Below are positions 43,560-55,036 of a DNA stretch of 64,000 nt, piece by piece; the first letter of the stretch is position 1; each line of letters begins with the position of its first letter. The position numbers and the translations under genes are program-made. Below the pieces are notes generated by a model. It was not told the DNA's origin. It was given only the letters and a program-made list of their open reading frames with translations, and did no database searches. This stretch comes from Chaetoderma sp. LZ-2023a. Lineage: Eukaryota; Mollusca; Caudofoveata; Chaetodermatida; Chaetodermatidae. The DNA is taken from positions 86,669,506-86,733,505 of the forward strand of contig CM067369.1 of assembly GCA_034401795.1 (NCBI GenBank). The letters run 5' to 3'.

Positions 43560-44485
43560 AACCCTTCGGCCTATTTGCTTGGCGGCCATCTTGGATGACG
43601 TAGTTTTCGCGAAAACGACTTCTCCCGACCCGCTGAAGGGATAGCGCTGAAATTTGGTAAATATGCGTAGGGACCATGGGCCATTCAAATTTGTTCAAAG
43701 GAAGTTCGTACGTTAAAAAACATGGCCGGCATCAACCAATCAAATTTAGCTTTTTGTCATATTGGCTTTTTTGTATTTGATGTATTTTGATAGCGAAAAT
43801 GGCTGTATATATGCTTATCAGGGTGGCGAATTCAAATATACCACTTTCGAGACTGTTGGATAAACGGTTTGACTGCCATCTTGGTTTGCTTTCCTGCCAT
43901 ATGCTCCCATAGTAAAGCAATGGGCCCATAGTAAAGCAATGGGGAATTCTTTAAACGACTTCTCAAGAACCACTGGGCCGATTTCAATTATATTTGGCAG
44001 AATGCAGCCTTAGGGCATAGAGGTCTAAGTTTGTTCAAACGAACCTGATCGGCCAAAATCCAAGATGGCCACCGGCCAAACCAGCCAATTTTTTAGATAT
44101 GTCTTTAAAAATCTCCGAAACAGCTTGGGGGTTGATTCAAAACTCATGAAACATCATCTAATGCAGTAGGAGAACCAATTTGTTCAAGAGAACATGTTTG
44201 GTCCAATGGCTTGGCGGCCATCTTGGACGACCTAGTTTGCGTAAAAACAACTTCGTATCCAGAATCGTTGAACGGATTGGGCCGAAAATTGGGAGACATG
44301 ATAAGGGACTACGGGGCGTTAAGTTTTGTTCAAAAGTAGTTGATACATAAAGAAACATGGCTTCTGTTTTCTTGTTATAATTCTGCTCAACTCTGTGGGG
44401 TTCTACTTATTGTTGATGGCCTTTCTGGTTGAAATGCCTATGATGCAGGTGAGCGATACAGGCCCAATGGGCCTCTTGTTCATTA
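43560..44485 (+). mobile_element. Helentron/pearl-like element, tandem units and 3' hairpin
   Basis: Degenerate repeats of GGCGGCCATCTTGGA followed by GACTTCTC..ACC.CTG.GCCGA and TTTGTTCAAA, anchored near 43583, 43878 (altered), 44062 and 44213. Ends GCAGGTGAGCGATACAGGCC with the AGGCCC/GGGCCT hairpin and CTTGTT (44450-44481). Its terminus matches the element at 5948-6660. No ORF for Rep/Hel. Confidence 0.65.
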
Positions 44486-44811
44486 TTTATGTAAAGGTCG
44501 ATACACACGATACAACACCGTTGCTTCTTTTAACGGAAAATCAACAGCCAAAATTGTAACCGCTGATAATTTTAAATCACATGCCGCCCAAACGACTTGT
44601 CATATTTTATCAATTAGCTTTCCTGTAGATAATATAGACAGTGTTTAAGTACATATTTTCAATATACTGGATTGTTCATGGATACATTGTACTGGACAGG
44701 ACATAACATTTGCTATTTAACGGAAGACACACAGTATGCAAGAATAGCCACAACTTAGATATCACTGGTCAAGATTACATGAAATAAGTTGCATAATATT
44801 CAGGAAACAGT

Positions 44812-44947
44812 ACATTACATCAGCGGCCACCATATTCACCATATATGCACATTCATCCACCCATGATATTGTTCAGATTACATTACATTAGCGGCCACCA
44901 TATTCACCATATATGCACATTCATCCACCCATGATATTGTTCAGATT
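44812..44947. repeat. 68-bp perfect-period tandem duplication
   Basis: 44812-44879 and 44880-44947 differ at about one base. Contains GCGGCCACCATATTCACC. A very recent slippage or duplication. Confidence 0.92.
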
Positions 44948-45293
44948 ACAAAACATGAAATGGGACTTTGAAATGCTTTTAAAACTGATGTAATTGTTGG
45001 AAAAAAACAAAGATCTGGAAAAAACCCAATCCTTATGTAGCTTCTTCGGCAAAACCATTCATCAGACAGGATCACCAACAATATAATACGATCAGTAACT
45101 AATCGAACAGACTGATGAATGCCATATTTGCTAAGATGCACACTTAACTTGAAATCGCCCATTTGCAAAACGGCCTAGAACAACGTGTCCGAATTGCAAT
45201 GTTTGAAAAAATATGTGTCGGCGATGGGCGATTGTCATTTTTGTGTCTCTTATGGGTTCTAACCTGCTGCTTCTTGTTTAAAAGAATGTTATT

Positions 45294-45296
<3 letters not shown>

Positions 45297-45339
<43 letters not shown>
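45297..45339. repeat. (CA)n microsatellite
   Basis: About 20 CA units. Confidence 0.95.
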
Positions 45340-45340
<1 letters not shown>

Positions 45341-46985
45341 CCCACGCCCACCCCGAGCTCTATGAAACTGCTATCTTTGTTATCTAAATCATCTTTCTCG
45401 TCTCTCTGATTGTCAAAATATAATGACTTGTGGTTCCTTCAGTGCTAACATCCGGGTACTGCCGTGACGTAAATCCACCCCCCCCCCCCTCCCCCGTGAT
45501 ATAAGAAGTTTTAAACCATATATCGGAGTCGGGAGAGTCAAATAAATGTGTTTATAGGGCTTTTAAAGGATGCTGATTAAAGGATGCTGATTTCATTTTA
45601 GTCGGAACTCGTAACTAGTATACGTCTGTATACGTCTGTCTGCGTGACTCAGTTTTGTTTTGTGATTCATGGTCAAGGCCACCTCCTAACTTCAATGTAC
45701 TTTTCACCCTAAGTCATGGAATATTCGCATCTTCGTAGCATCTGAACTGCTTTCCATAGTCCATGCATATCAGAGTATCACCCCCGGCGCATCTACCCCC
45801 ACCCCACCCCACTCGAAATCTTGTAAGCTATTAAGTGCACTGTTTAAATATTTATGTCTAATTTTATGCCCAGTTTTTTTCAGATCCCACCTAGTGAAGT
45901 TTTAAAGCTACGTGTATCTATTACATAATATTCAATTTCTCTTAAGTAGCAGATGCATTTAACTATGTATGGCAGGAGCCGGAGTGTGTTAAATACCCAG
46001 TTAAATGGCAGAGAGAAAAGACACAAATACAACTACCCTAGTGGGGCATTAGCTTTTGATTTCTAAGCATGCTCCTGCTCCTCTTTACCCTGGAAAATGC
46101 ATTGTTTGCCAAAGAAAGGTAAGAAATTAGAGCCACTTTCTGGTGGGTGGAGACTGGCAAGACACGTGCCAGGGGGTAGTTGAGCAAAAAGATGGCATTG
46201 TTCATAAGAGTTTAAAGACCCACGTACCTGACTGTACATTCAGGTGTCACGACACATGCATACTATAAACAATACACTGATTTAAGAAACCTTTCGTCAA
46301 TTTCCGAAGAACGTGTGGTTGCTGATGAGATAAACGAAATACATGAAGCGTCTCAGAATCTTATACGCAACAACAGCACTCCAACATTGGTTGGACCACT
46401 GTGGCGATAAGATCACTTCTGTCTTAGTCATCGAACCAATGACCATAAAATGTGGTTTTCATCAGACATTAGCGTACGATGATAGACGTGTTTTAGATCA
46501 GTTTAATTTGTGTCCATTATTGCGTTTGCGACAAAAGTATATTGCTTAAGTGAGACTAGAGTTTAAAGAACAGCGTTAGTTGATAATGCTTTTCTTTAAA
46601 CTATTTTAAATATTTTCCGTTGGTGGTTCGTTCGCGTGCATCAAGCACTATCTTTTCTGTCAGTAAAATCGTTGCTCTTGTCGGCTGTTAGTGTTGTCTT
46701 GTTCGTTTTTATTTGGCGCCAATTTTCGAAAACAAATCTTTTTATTTTTTCGTTTATTTGCTGTGCTCCCCGAGTCGTAACTATAAGGAATTGTTATTAA
46801 ATTATTTTAATAATTTTCGTAATTTTAAACTTGTTTAAACTTTTTTGATAAATTTTCTTGCTTGCTTTAAAACATTAGATTTTTTGCCACTCAAACAGCT
46901 GCATTTTTCGGCCATTAGTGCCTTGATCGTTTTCGACACCAATTTTCGAAAAAAAAGAAAATTTTCTTTTTGAAATTTTTCTTTT
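45340..46985. other. No gene seen
   Basis: C tract at 45478-45495. A 68-codon ORF (46343-46549) has no domain. From 46600 the sequence becomes T-rich and may already be 5' UTR of the I-like LINE. Confidence 0.4.
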
Positions 46986-47220
46986 CAGTTTGCTTAGTTG
47001 GAATTTACGACACAGCACTGGTATACTGGTAAAGTTTACTCAGCACTACTAGGCCTATTCTACCTCTTCTCTCTCTACACTTCCATCATTCACAGCCTAC
47101 TCTACTCATCTCCTTCACAGACTAATCCTACTGCATTCTATCCTATCTCTCATACTGTACCTTCTAAATCTTCCTACTGCACACTACCTTCTAAATAACT
47201 CACACCGTAGGGTAAGCAAC

Positions 47221-49111
47221 ATGGAGGAAGCTGACTTCCTCAAACAGCTTCTTGAAGTGGCGCATGATACTGGTGGTGGTCACCTGGCCACAGCCAACTC
47301 AGCGGCAAATGATGGTAAAGACAGTGACGTAAGCGCTGCCAAGCAAGGCGCCACTGGTGGTCCATGCGGGGGTGGGGAGGGAAATTCCTGGGAGGGAGCG
47401 AGTGAGGGGTTAGCATCACTACTCACCTGGTGGGGGGTGTAGGGGCTGGTGAGGCGGACCTACATGACGAATTGGCAATGGGAGAGTTCTCCCACGAACA
47501 GGTGGCCCAGCAAGTGGTGATTCTGGAAAGCAATCTCCAGAACACACCACAAAGCACCCCTAAGAAGGGTGGTGGTACACCAGGCCCCAAAAGAAAACGG
47601 AGGGTCGGGGTGTTAGAGGAGGGGGAGGAAGTGGGAGGAGGGGAAGGCACTCCCAGCAAGAGGTCTCGGGACAAGGGGGGTTCCCCAGCGGGAGGGAGAG
47701 TCCCAACCATCACGCAGAGCGGGGGTTCCCCCAGTAGTGAAGGGAGGGAGGTGGGCCATAAGGGGGGGGGGGCAGAGGGGTGGTACCCAGGGGAGGAGGG
47801 TCAGGGTCAAGGGACTCGCGGGCGATGATTTTGCGGGGTTATCCCACATGGTAATCTATAGGCTACTGTATGCCATGGTGGGTATGCTGGCAGGCCTGGA
47901 CAAGAGGGACGGGGAGTTCCAAAAGCTGCTGAAAATCACAACGATAGGCAGCCACGTGGTGTCTATTGAAGAATACACCACCAAAAACACCAGACAAAGT
48001 AAAGCGGTGGGTGTCATATCGGGAGTCCAAAGGGACTTCACTAATGACGACATAAAGGAAGAAATGAACGAGCAAGGGGAACACAAAGTGGAATGGGTGG
48101 GTCGGATTGGCGGAACAGCCAGACCGACCTATACAGTGAAACTGATGTTCAATTCAGACGCACTGCCAAGTAAGGTTAAACTGGGATGGATGACCTTCAA
48201 AGTCAAACCATACATCCCAGCACCCGTCAGATGCTTCAGATGCCACCTGCTGGGCCACGTGGCCAAGCACTGTAGAACCAAAGCCAGCGCATGCGTCAAC
48301 TGCGGAGGGAATCACAAACGAGAGGACTGCCAGCAGACCCCCACTGTAGAAATTGCAAGGGGAACCACAGTGCATAACGTGGATGCCCGGCTTTGCAAAA
48401 AGCCAAGGACATCCTCATGGTTAAAACGATAGATCAGGTCTCATATGGGGAGGCCAAGAAGAGGGTCACCCAGCGAATAAGCAGGGGAACTGAACAGCCA
48501 GCTGGAATACCAGCACCTGGACCAGCCACACCTCTTGAAAGAACAGCATGGCAGAAAAGGGGATGAATCCGTAAGTAGGAAGCTGGCCACCCTTTGGAGG
48601 GACTGCTCAGTGATGAGACATCAGGAAAAAGGGGAGGAGGCTCCTACTGAGCCACCCACAATAGAGACGGCCACGCTCACCCTCCCGCTTGAGAGTCTGG
48701 CCAGCAAAGCCTGTAAACAGGCCAAAAGGCAAACAAAAACGCCTAGAAAACGCCTGCAAAGGGCCTAAAGTCATAGGCAGTAGCAGGGGCCGAAACCAAA
48801 GGGCTGAACCAATCGGCACATTGGAGGTAACACTAGTGGAAAAACAGGTTAACAAACCTGAGAACCCCACTAGCAGTACTAGGAGCTGCAGTGACCCGCT
48901 GGCCGAGATTACCAGAGGGACACCAGCGAGCGAGGTAAGACCCACCCCGATTGGTGGAGATCATAAAATTGTTTTAAATGTCCAAATTTTCAGACTGATC
49001 ATAAAGACGATCATATCATCCGTTTGCATTGGCAACGAGGCAGCCAGGAACAATGTTGATGTCGACGGTCTCGTTGCGAAATTCGTAGAACTTTGCTCCT
49101 CTCCAAACTAA
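47221..49111 (+). pseudogene. LINE ORF1 (gag-like, CCHC)
   Basis: Starts MEEADFLKQLLEVAHDTGGG. The frame shifts near 47435, returns near 47740-47828, and changes again after about 48430. The conserved middle (47880-48420) reads GDGEF.KLLKITTIG-like helices and a VRCFRCHLLGHVAKHC knuckle, then ACVNCGGNHKREDC, the double CCHC of I/Jockey ORF1 proteins that bind LINE RNA. The C-terminal part (48689-49111) ends KFVELCSSPN. The region before the knuckles is Gly/Glu-rich with a basic KRKRRVG patch. Confidence 0.7.
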
Positions 49112-49113
49112 TC

Positions 49114-49800
49114 ATGGGGGTCAAAATTCTTCAATGGAACGTTTGAGGCACCCGGTCTAATACCAACCTTGACGTATTGTGGAACACATTCCACAACGAA
49201 AATGACCACCCAGACATTATATGTCTACAGGAAACCCGTCTGAAACCCAACCAAGATTTCAAAAGGTACAACTACAATGTCGAAAGACAAGACCATACCG
49301 CAGAATCTGCAACCACTTCTAGGGGTGAAGGCGGTGGCGGCATAGCGACCCTCATAAAAAGTAATCTTTCCTACAAAAGATTGCCACAACGTGAGAGTAG
49401 CATAGAACACCTTGCAATAGAAATAGAAATCAATCACGAAACTATTAATATTGTAAACGTCTATAGTACCAAGTTGCACTCTTCCTCGGACTATGACAAG
49501 CTCCTTGAAGGCCTAGAAGGTAAATAATACTTCTGGGTGACTTCAACTCCCACCATGCCCTATGGGGGAGCAAAACCACGAATTCCAAAGGCCGAATAAT
49601 AGAACAGGTTATTGACAACTACAACCTGTGCCTACTAAATGACCATAGACCCACCAGATATAACTCTAGTGATGGTGAATGGTCGGTCCTGGACCTTTGC
49701 CTCATAACACCTGGCTTTCGACCAACCCCCAGCTGGGACATTCAAGACCAGCTCCTCGGCAGCGAACACCTCCCTATCAAAATACAGATAGGAAGCTTAC
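49114..49800 (+). pseudogene. LINE ORF2 endonuclease
   Basis: ATG at 49114 gives MGVKILQWNV, then TGA at 49144 where the family has Arg (WNVRG), a CGA-to-TGA type change. The frame then carries DIICLQETRL, and after a frameshift near 49525, LLGDFNSHHALWGSKTTNSK and NDHRPTRYNSSDGEWSVLDL. These are the I/Jockey endonuclease blocks in order. Target nicking would be lost. Confidence 0.75.
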
Positions 49801-50015
49801 AGAGCAAGAACGAGGCGCCACTGCACAGGAACAATTAGAATCTGAAAAAGGCCAACTGGACTGAATACAAGCACATAATGGCCACGGAGCTGGAGACACC
49901 GATCACTAGTACCAGCACAGAGGAATATTATGAGCAATGTATGGGGATTCTCTACAAGGCTGCCACCTGAGCCATCCCCCAATCAAAGCCAGACAATAAC
50001 CCCAAACACAAACGC

Positions 50016-51377
50016 GTGCCTTGGTGGAACGGTGAGTGCCAAGAAGCAGTAAAGCTCAAGAGAATAGCCTGGAATAGACTAAAGAGAAACTTCAGCATTG
50101 AACGCCTAGTTGAACACAAGAGACTCCAGGCCAAGGTAACAAGAACCATCAAAAAGGCAAAACGCGATTGCTGGCGACAATACTGCTCTGAAATCACTCG
50201 GTTCACACCCTCGAGCCAAATATGGCGCAAAGCGAAAGCTATTGCCAGCGAAAAACCCAAGTCCAAAAACACCTTACCCACCCTCATAGCAAATGGGGTA
50301 AAGCATGCCAATGACAAGGAAAAAGCTGAAGCGCTTGCCACAGTCTTCATCGCAACCAGTAGCAATGAAAACCATGACCATGACTTCGTAGCAACCAAAA
50401 CAAAGGTCGATCAGCATATCAATCACCTGGTCAGCTCAGGGAAATGCGAAGATCTTAACAACCGAGACATCAACAAAACCTTCAACAGAATGGAACTTGA
50501 GCAAGCCCTTGGCAGAGGCAAAAGCTCCTCACCAGGTGAGGATGGCCTGAAATACGACATGCTTCGTAATATGCCAGAGGAGGGTAAACAAATGTTACTC
50601 AATCTCTACAACCTCGTATGGAGCTCTGGAAAAATGCCCTCAGTCTGGAAAACTGGGATCGTGGTTCCTATCCCAAAACAAGGGAAGGACAAAGCTGACC
50701 CAAGATCACACCGGCCAATCTCCCTGACGATCTGTCTATGCAAAGTCATGGAGAGGATGATCAAAAACCGTCTAGAACATGAGTTCGAACACAACGGTCT
50801 ACTCCACCCTTGGCAGAGTGGCTTCAGAAAGGGCAGACACACTACGGACCACCTAGTCAGACTGACTGAGGCAACCAAGAAAGCCATAGATGCGGGAAGA
50901 GGAAACATAACAATAGGAGTTTTCTTAGACGTTGAGAAAGCCTTTGATATGATGTGGCGAAACGGAGTCCTAAAAAAGCTCTATGACTTTGGTTACCGTG
51001 GCCGCATCCTATTCTGGTTACGAGATTTTCTCGATAACAGAAGGATTAGCGTCCGTGTTAATGGACAAATGTCTAGGGAACAAACATTGGAAAACGGCAC
51101 CCTGCAGGGTGGTGTAATAAGTCCCCTACTGTTCAATATCATGATGAGTGATCTACCCAAAGACATTGAAAAAGACCATGCACTGGGTCCCAACGCAATA
51201 GGCGGGTCTATTTTTGCTGATAACACAGCATTGTGGAACAAATATGTGAAGATAGACCGTGCACGAAAGACCATGCAGAAAGTTCTGGACATAGTCTCAC
51301 GGTGGTGCAAAAAAATGGTTTCAAACTGTCTGCGGAAAAAACAGTTCAAATCAATTTTACCAATGTTAAATACATAG
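50016..51377 (+). pseudogene. LINE ORF2 reverse transcriptase
   Basis: Open frame of 453 codons; it has no true ATG at its start (GTG) because it continues from upstream. Shows PWWNGECQEAV, SSPGEDGLKYDMLRNM, VVPIPKQGKD, HRPISL, WQSGFRKGRHTTDHLVRL, FLDVEKAFDMMW and LQGGVISPLLFNIMMSDL. The catalytic box reads FADNTAL instead of FADDTAL: codon 51222-51224 is AAC, so the second catalytic Asp is Asn. A frameshift near 51330 moves the thumb region to another frame (51340-51934, IGHDANLYLNGQKIKTCAEA onwards). Confidence 0.8.
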
Positions 51378-51875
51378 GCCATGATGCAAATCTGTACCTC
51401 AACGGACAGAAAATCAAGACATGTGCTGAAGCCAAATTCCTGGGACTAACATTTGATGGAAAGCTCACCTGGAACCCCCAAATCAAGAGTCTGAGGCAGA
51501 GATGCTTCAAGCAATTAAATCTCCTTTGCTCATTATCAAAGCACACCTGGGGTGCAGACCTGCCGAGCATGCTTATGCTATACCGCAGCATAATCCTGTC
51601 AAGGATAGACTATGGATGCGAAGCATACGCCACGGCGAGCAAGTCACTGTTAGAAACCATTGACACTCTCCAAACAAAATGTCTGCGCATTTGCTGTGGT
51701 GCCTCACAGAGTAGCCCTCGAGACGCAATCAACGTAGAGTGTGGAGAAATACCATTAGATCTGCGAAGAGGGGAACGGCTTCTCAAATTCTGGACATACC
51801 TACAAAGCTCTGCACCCACCCACCCTACCAGGGAGGTATGTCGAGGAGCACCTAAGACACAAGGTACTGCCCAAA

Positions 51876-52511
51876 ATGACCAAAAAGACCAAACCGCCAG
51901 GCCTGTTAATGACAGAGCTCGCCAATGCCACTGAACTGGTAAACGTCGAAATAGAAAGCTCTAGGCCGGCTCCTGACCCGCCATGGCTACTTCCGCAGAT
52001 CAAGGCGCATGACAGTCTATCCTCACAGATAAGCAAGAAAGACCCACCAGCGCTAATCAAGAGCTACGCTCTGGAAAACATCGACAACAGATGGAAGGAG
52101 CACAGGAAAAGCTATATCGACGCCTCCAAAATGCCCAACTCCGGCGAATGCGGAGCAGGAGTAGTCATAGGCGACCAGGAAGAAGTCCTCAAGTACAAGC
52201 TTCCGAATCACCTGTCAATATACACAGCCGAACAGGTGGCAATTAAACAGGCTCTAGAATGGATTAAAACAGCAAATCCATGCAAATACGTTATACTCAC
52301 AGACTCTTCTCCTTGCAAGGAGACTGAAACTCTAGACCACTTCTTCCTATGGTGCACTGAATATACAGGCATTAGAAAGGAACTCATCAATACGTTGAGA
52401 AAGGGAAACTTCAATCTTGACCCTGTAGAAGACAGTATAGCGATGCGTGACCGACAGATCAACCACGAATTAATCAAGTTTGTGCTTGCATCGGACAAAC
52501 ACATCATATAA
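51876..52511 (+). pseudogene. LINE ORF2 RNase H domain, internally deleted
   Basis: Reads YIDASKMPNSGECGAGVVIG (first Asp), IYTAEQVAIKQALEWI (Glu) and YVILTDSS (Asp), then jumps directly to PCKETETLDHFFLWCTEYTG, the terminal Cys/His block. The stretch expected between these blocks (the SSLAAL and HxGIxGNExAD part) is missing, about 100 residues lost. The remaining frame runs to 52511. Confidence 0.75.
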
Positions 52512-52574
52512 TCAGAACACATTTTGTTTAGCATTCATTAGGCCACATCAGTCTTATTCATGCATGTTGATACC

Positions 52575-52591
52575 ACACACACACGCACGCA

Positions 52592-52645
<54 letters not shown>
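52575..52645. repeat. (CA)n/(CACG)n tract at the LINE 3' end
   Basis: ACACACACG then (CACG)n then (CA)n, immediately after the 3' UTR of the I-like LINE. Confidence 0.9.
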
Positions 52646-52647
<2 letters not shown>

Positions 52648-52659
52648 CGTAGAGATATC

Positions 52660-52925
52660 TGTGTCAGTGTTGGGATAAATCGAACCCTGAATCTGCTGCC
52701 ATATGTTGCTGCCTATGGAAGCGTCAAGTCAAATTAGGTTGTAAATATTCAACAGAATGTTTATTAAATAGTAAAGACATACAATTCGTACAACTTGACG
52801 AACTATTAAGCGTTTATGAGGGACATAATTACGGTATTTATGCCGTAATTGATTATGACATCAACCTACACGTGACGTAGTTGATTATAACGTCATATGA
52901 TTGATCGATGGACTCGATTCATCTG
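52660..52925 (+). mobile_element. MITE family A, 5'-truncated
   Basis: Contains GTGTTGGGATAAATCGAACC, the right arm of H1 (52715-52755), TTATTAAATAGTAAAGACAT and the CRE-bearing end GACGTAGTTGATTATAACG. The left terminus is missing. Confidence 0.7.
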
Positions 52926-52961
52926 TTACTATACTTGCCACTAATTAAAGGCGGACAAGAA

Positions 52962-53356
52962 TTCACCTTTCCAGAGTATCCATCCATCATCTGACCTCGT
53001 ATGACGTCATAATCAGCTCAGCGCCCGTATGATGACAAAGGGTTCCATATAGACCGTCACCAAATCTCAAATGGTCCGACACGTTGTATGAATTGCATGT
53101 CTTTGTAATTCTTTGCTATTTAATAAACATGCTGTTGAATATTTTGAAACTAATTTGATGGGCGCTGTTGCTGCCTTAGGCATCAACAGCACCCAGTCAA
53201 ACTAGTTTCAAACTATTCAACAGCTTACCTATGAATTTCTTTTTGGGAAATTGATAGTAAGGGTGTTCAGAGATCGATCGATCCCAACACGAGCGAGGTG
53301 TGGGTGGAGCTTAGCTAGAGATGGGCGGGGCATAGCTAAAATCGGAAAGGTCCATT
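52962..53356 (-). mobile_element. MITE family A, full length
   Basis: Starts TTCACCTTTCCAGAGTATCC and ends ATCGGAAAGGTCCAT. Complete H1 palindrome at 53132-53223, GATCGATCGATCCCAACACG and GGGCGGGGCATAGCT blocks. One of the best preserved copies here (about 395 bp). Confidence 0.85.
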
Positions 53357-53499
53357 GGTACATCTAATTCTCAGTTAAAACGTTTAGCATGCATCTTCTC
53401 CTACAGTTTTCATCCATCAACTCTAAACTTGGTCAACTTATAGTACCGATTGAAGAATCGTGTGCTACTACTTTTCTGTTGGATCAGTCCAAGGGCTTT

Positions 53500-54650
53500 A
53501 GTGCTACCCACCTTTGTGTGGGTAAACTATCCCATAGAAAATGTATGGGAGGTTCAATATTCCTCTTCGAAGTGCGACTACACATAGAGTTTTGATCGGG
53601 TCACTACCATACTTGGTCAGAATGTTACTATTGGAGTCCTGATGGTGATGATTGACAGATTCCCAGAGCAAGGTTACATCTTTGGCATCAAAATTACCAG
53701 TTTTCATTTTTGACAGAAATGAACTCACTTTCGTCAAGGAAGGGCAATTAGCAATACCCCGTGGCATTCGTTCATGTTTCTATCTGCCCTGAGTCACAGA
53801 TCCAGGTGGAAGCATACCTATTTGGCCTCAGAGTTGCCAATTTACATTTTTGACAGAATAGAATTCGTTTCATCGCAGAGAGTCAAAAGACATGTGAAAA
53901 TGACTTCTTTTAATATTATCGGCACCCCTGGATCATCTACACAAAGGAAAGGACACACCCTTTGGCCAGATTTCGTGTTTTTTTGCAGAAATGAACTCCC
54001 CTTCATTCTGCACATCTAATGAACATATTAGAAGATATCTTAAATTATCTTAGTGTTCACGGACCCAATTTTTTGTCAAAATTACCAGTTTTCGTATTTG
54101 CCTAAAATGAACTCCCATGCTCGGAAAAGTTGAAATCAAAATTTTCCTTTTCAAAATGGCCGCTGAAAAAATTTGTTTGTCAGATCGATTTAAAATTGGG
54201 TCACCTTCTAGGTTTTATATCAACTTGATATGGTATCAAATTTAAAGTTGATCCATGATCGATAGTTTTCAAGAAATCAGCATTTCCGTACCGATGGTAA
54301 ATAGTGAACCTATGGGAGCAATATTTGAACTGCGTTTTCTCGTAAAGCTTTCAGCTGAATTACATGAAACATGGGGGATATCTCAGGTCCTTTAGCTCTC
54401 AGCTGCCAATCAAAGCCTGAGTTTGTGCCTTCAGTAATTCTCGAGATACGCAATCCTACGGAAAAATCTTTGCATTTACTGTAGATCGCATTTTGAGATG
54501 GAACATTTGTTCCTTGGATATGATGTATTCTCGGATTCAAAGGATTTTAAGGACAAAAATCCATAATGATCCCAAAAGTATTTCTGTAATTCCAGAAAGT
54601 AGTATCTGGATCTGTTTCTGTGATTCAACAAAATCTGTTAAAGGCACACA
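53500..54650. repeat. Degenerate ~110-145-bp tandem repeat region
   Basis: The phrase TTTTTGACAGAAATGAACTC recurs in varied form at about 53706, 53850, 53980 and 54095, with TCAAAATTACCAGTTTTC at two of these. The later part (54170-54650) is unique. Possibly an old Helentron-like core; the terminus was not found. Confidence 0.45.
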
Positions 54651-54786
54651 TATCACGATTCCATTCTTCATAACGTGCCGTTTACAGAATTAAAATCAGC
54701 CTACTCATTCCTTTCAGATATTCTTATTTAGGTAAAGAATCAATTCTTTAAAACCAGGAAAAATGCATTCTGAGCCTATGTGACGT

Positions 54787-55036
54787 GGTTTAAACCTTTT
54801 ACGACGAAGCCGGCCAAAACCGGTCTCTGTAGTAGGAATCTTGAGGAATGTCCATTTGCAGGCCAAGAGAAGAATACTTTTGAAGATTTTCCACTGGAAC
54901 GACTGTCTCGATAGCCGAGCCAGTCATTCCAGTGGTAGCTCTTCAAAAATTGTCTTCTCTTAGCCTGCAGATGGACATTCAATAAGTAAATATTTTGATT
55001 CTTTAAAACAAATGTAGCCATTAAAATGTTAAACCA
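54787..55036 (+). mobile_element. H2 hairpin MITE, best preserved
   Basis: Left end GGTTTAAACCTTTTACGACG, then GCCGGCCAAAACCGG. The H2 palindrome has ~64-bp arms (54845-54980: GAATGTCCATTTGCAGGCCA and its complement). Right end GCCATTAAAATGTTAAACC. The two ends form short inverted repeats (GTTTAA / TTAAAC). Confidence 0.8.

Larger units (their letters stand above)
46990..52575 (+). mobile_element. I-like (Nimb/I-group) LINE, decayed
   Basis: Plus strand, order: 5' UTR, gag-like ORF1 with CCHC knuckles (47221-49111), endonuclease (49114-49800), RT (about 50016-51600), RNase H (about 52080-52320), and a 3' end in CA/CG repeats. ORF1's stop and ORF2's ATG (49114) are 2 nt apart. The order and the RNase H identify the I group. 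Multiple frameshifts and stops make it inactive. 5' boundary uncertain. Confidence 0.8.

Noticed and set aside
46343-46549. 68-codon ORF in the flank of the I-like LINE
   Set aside because: No domain and no continuity with LINE frames; length within chance.
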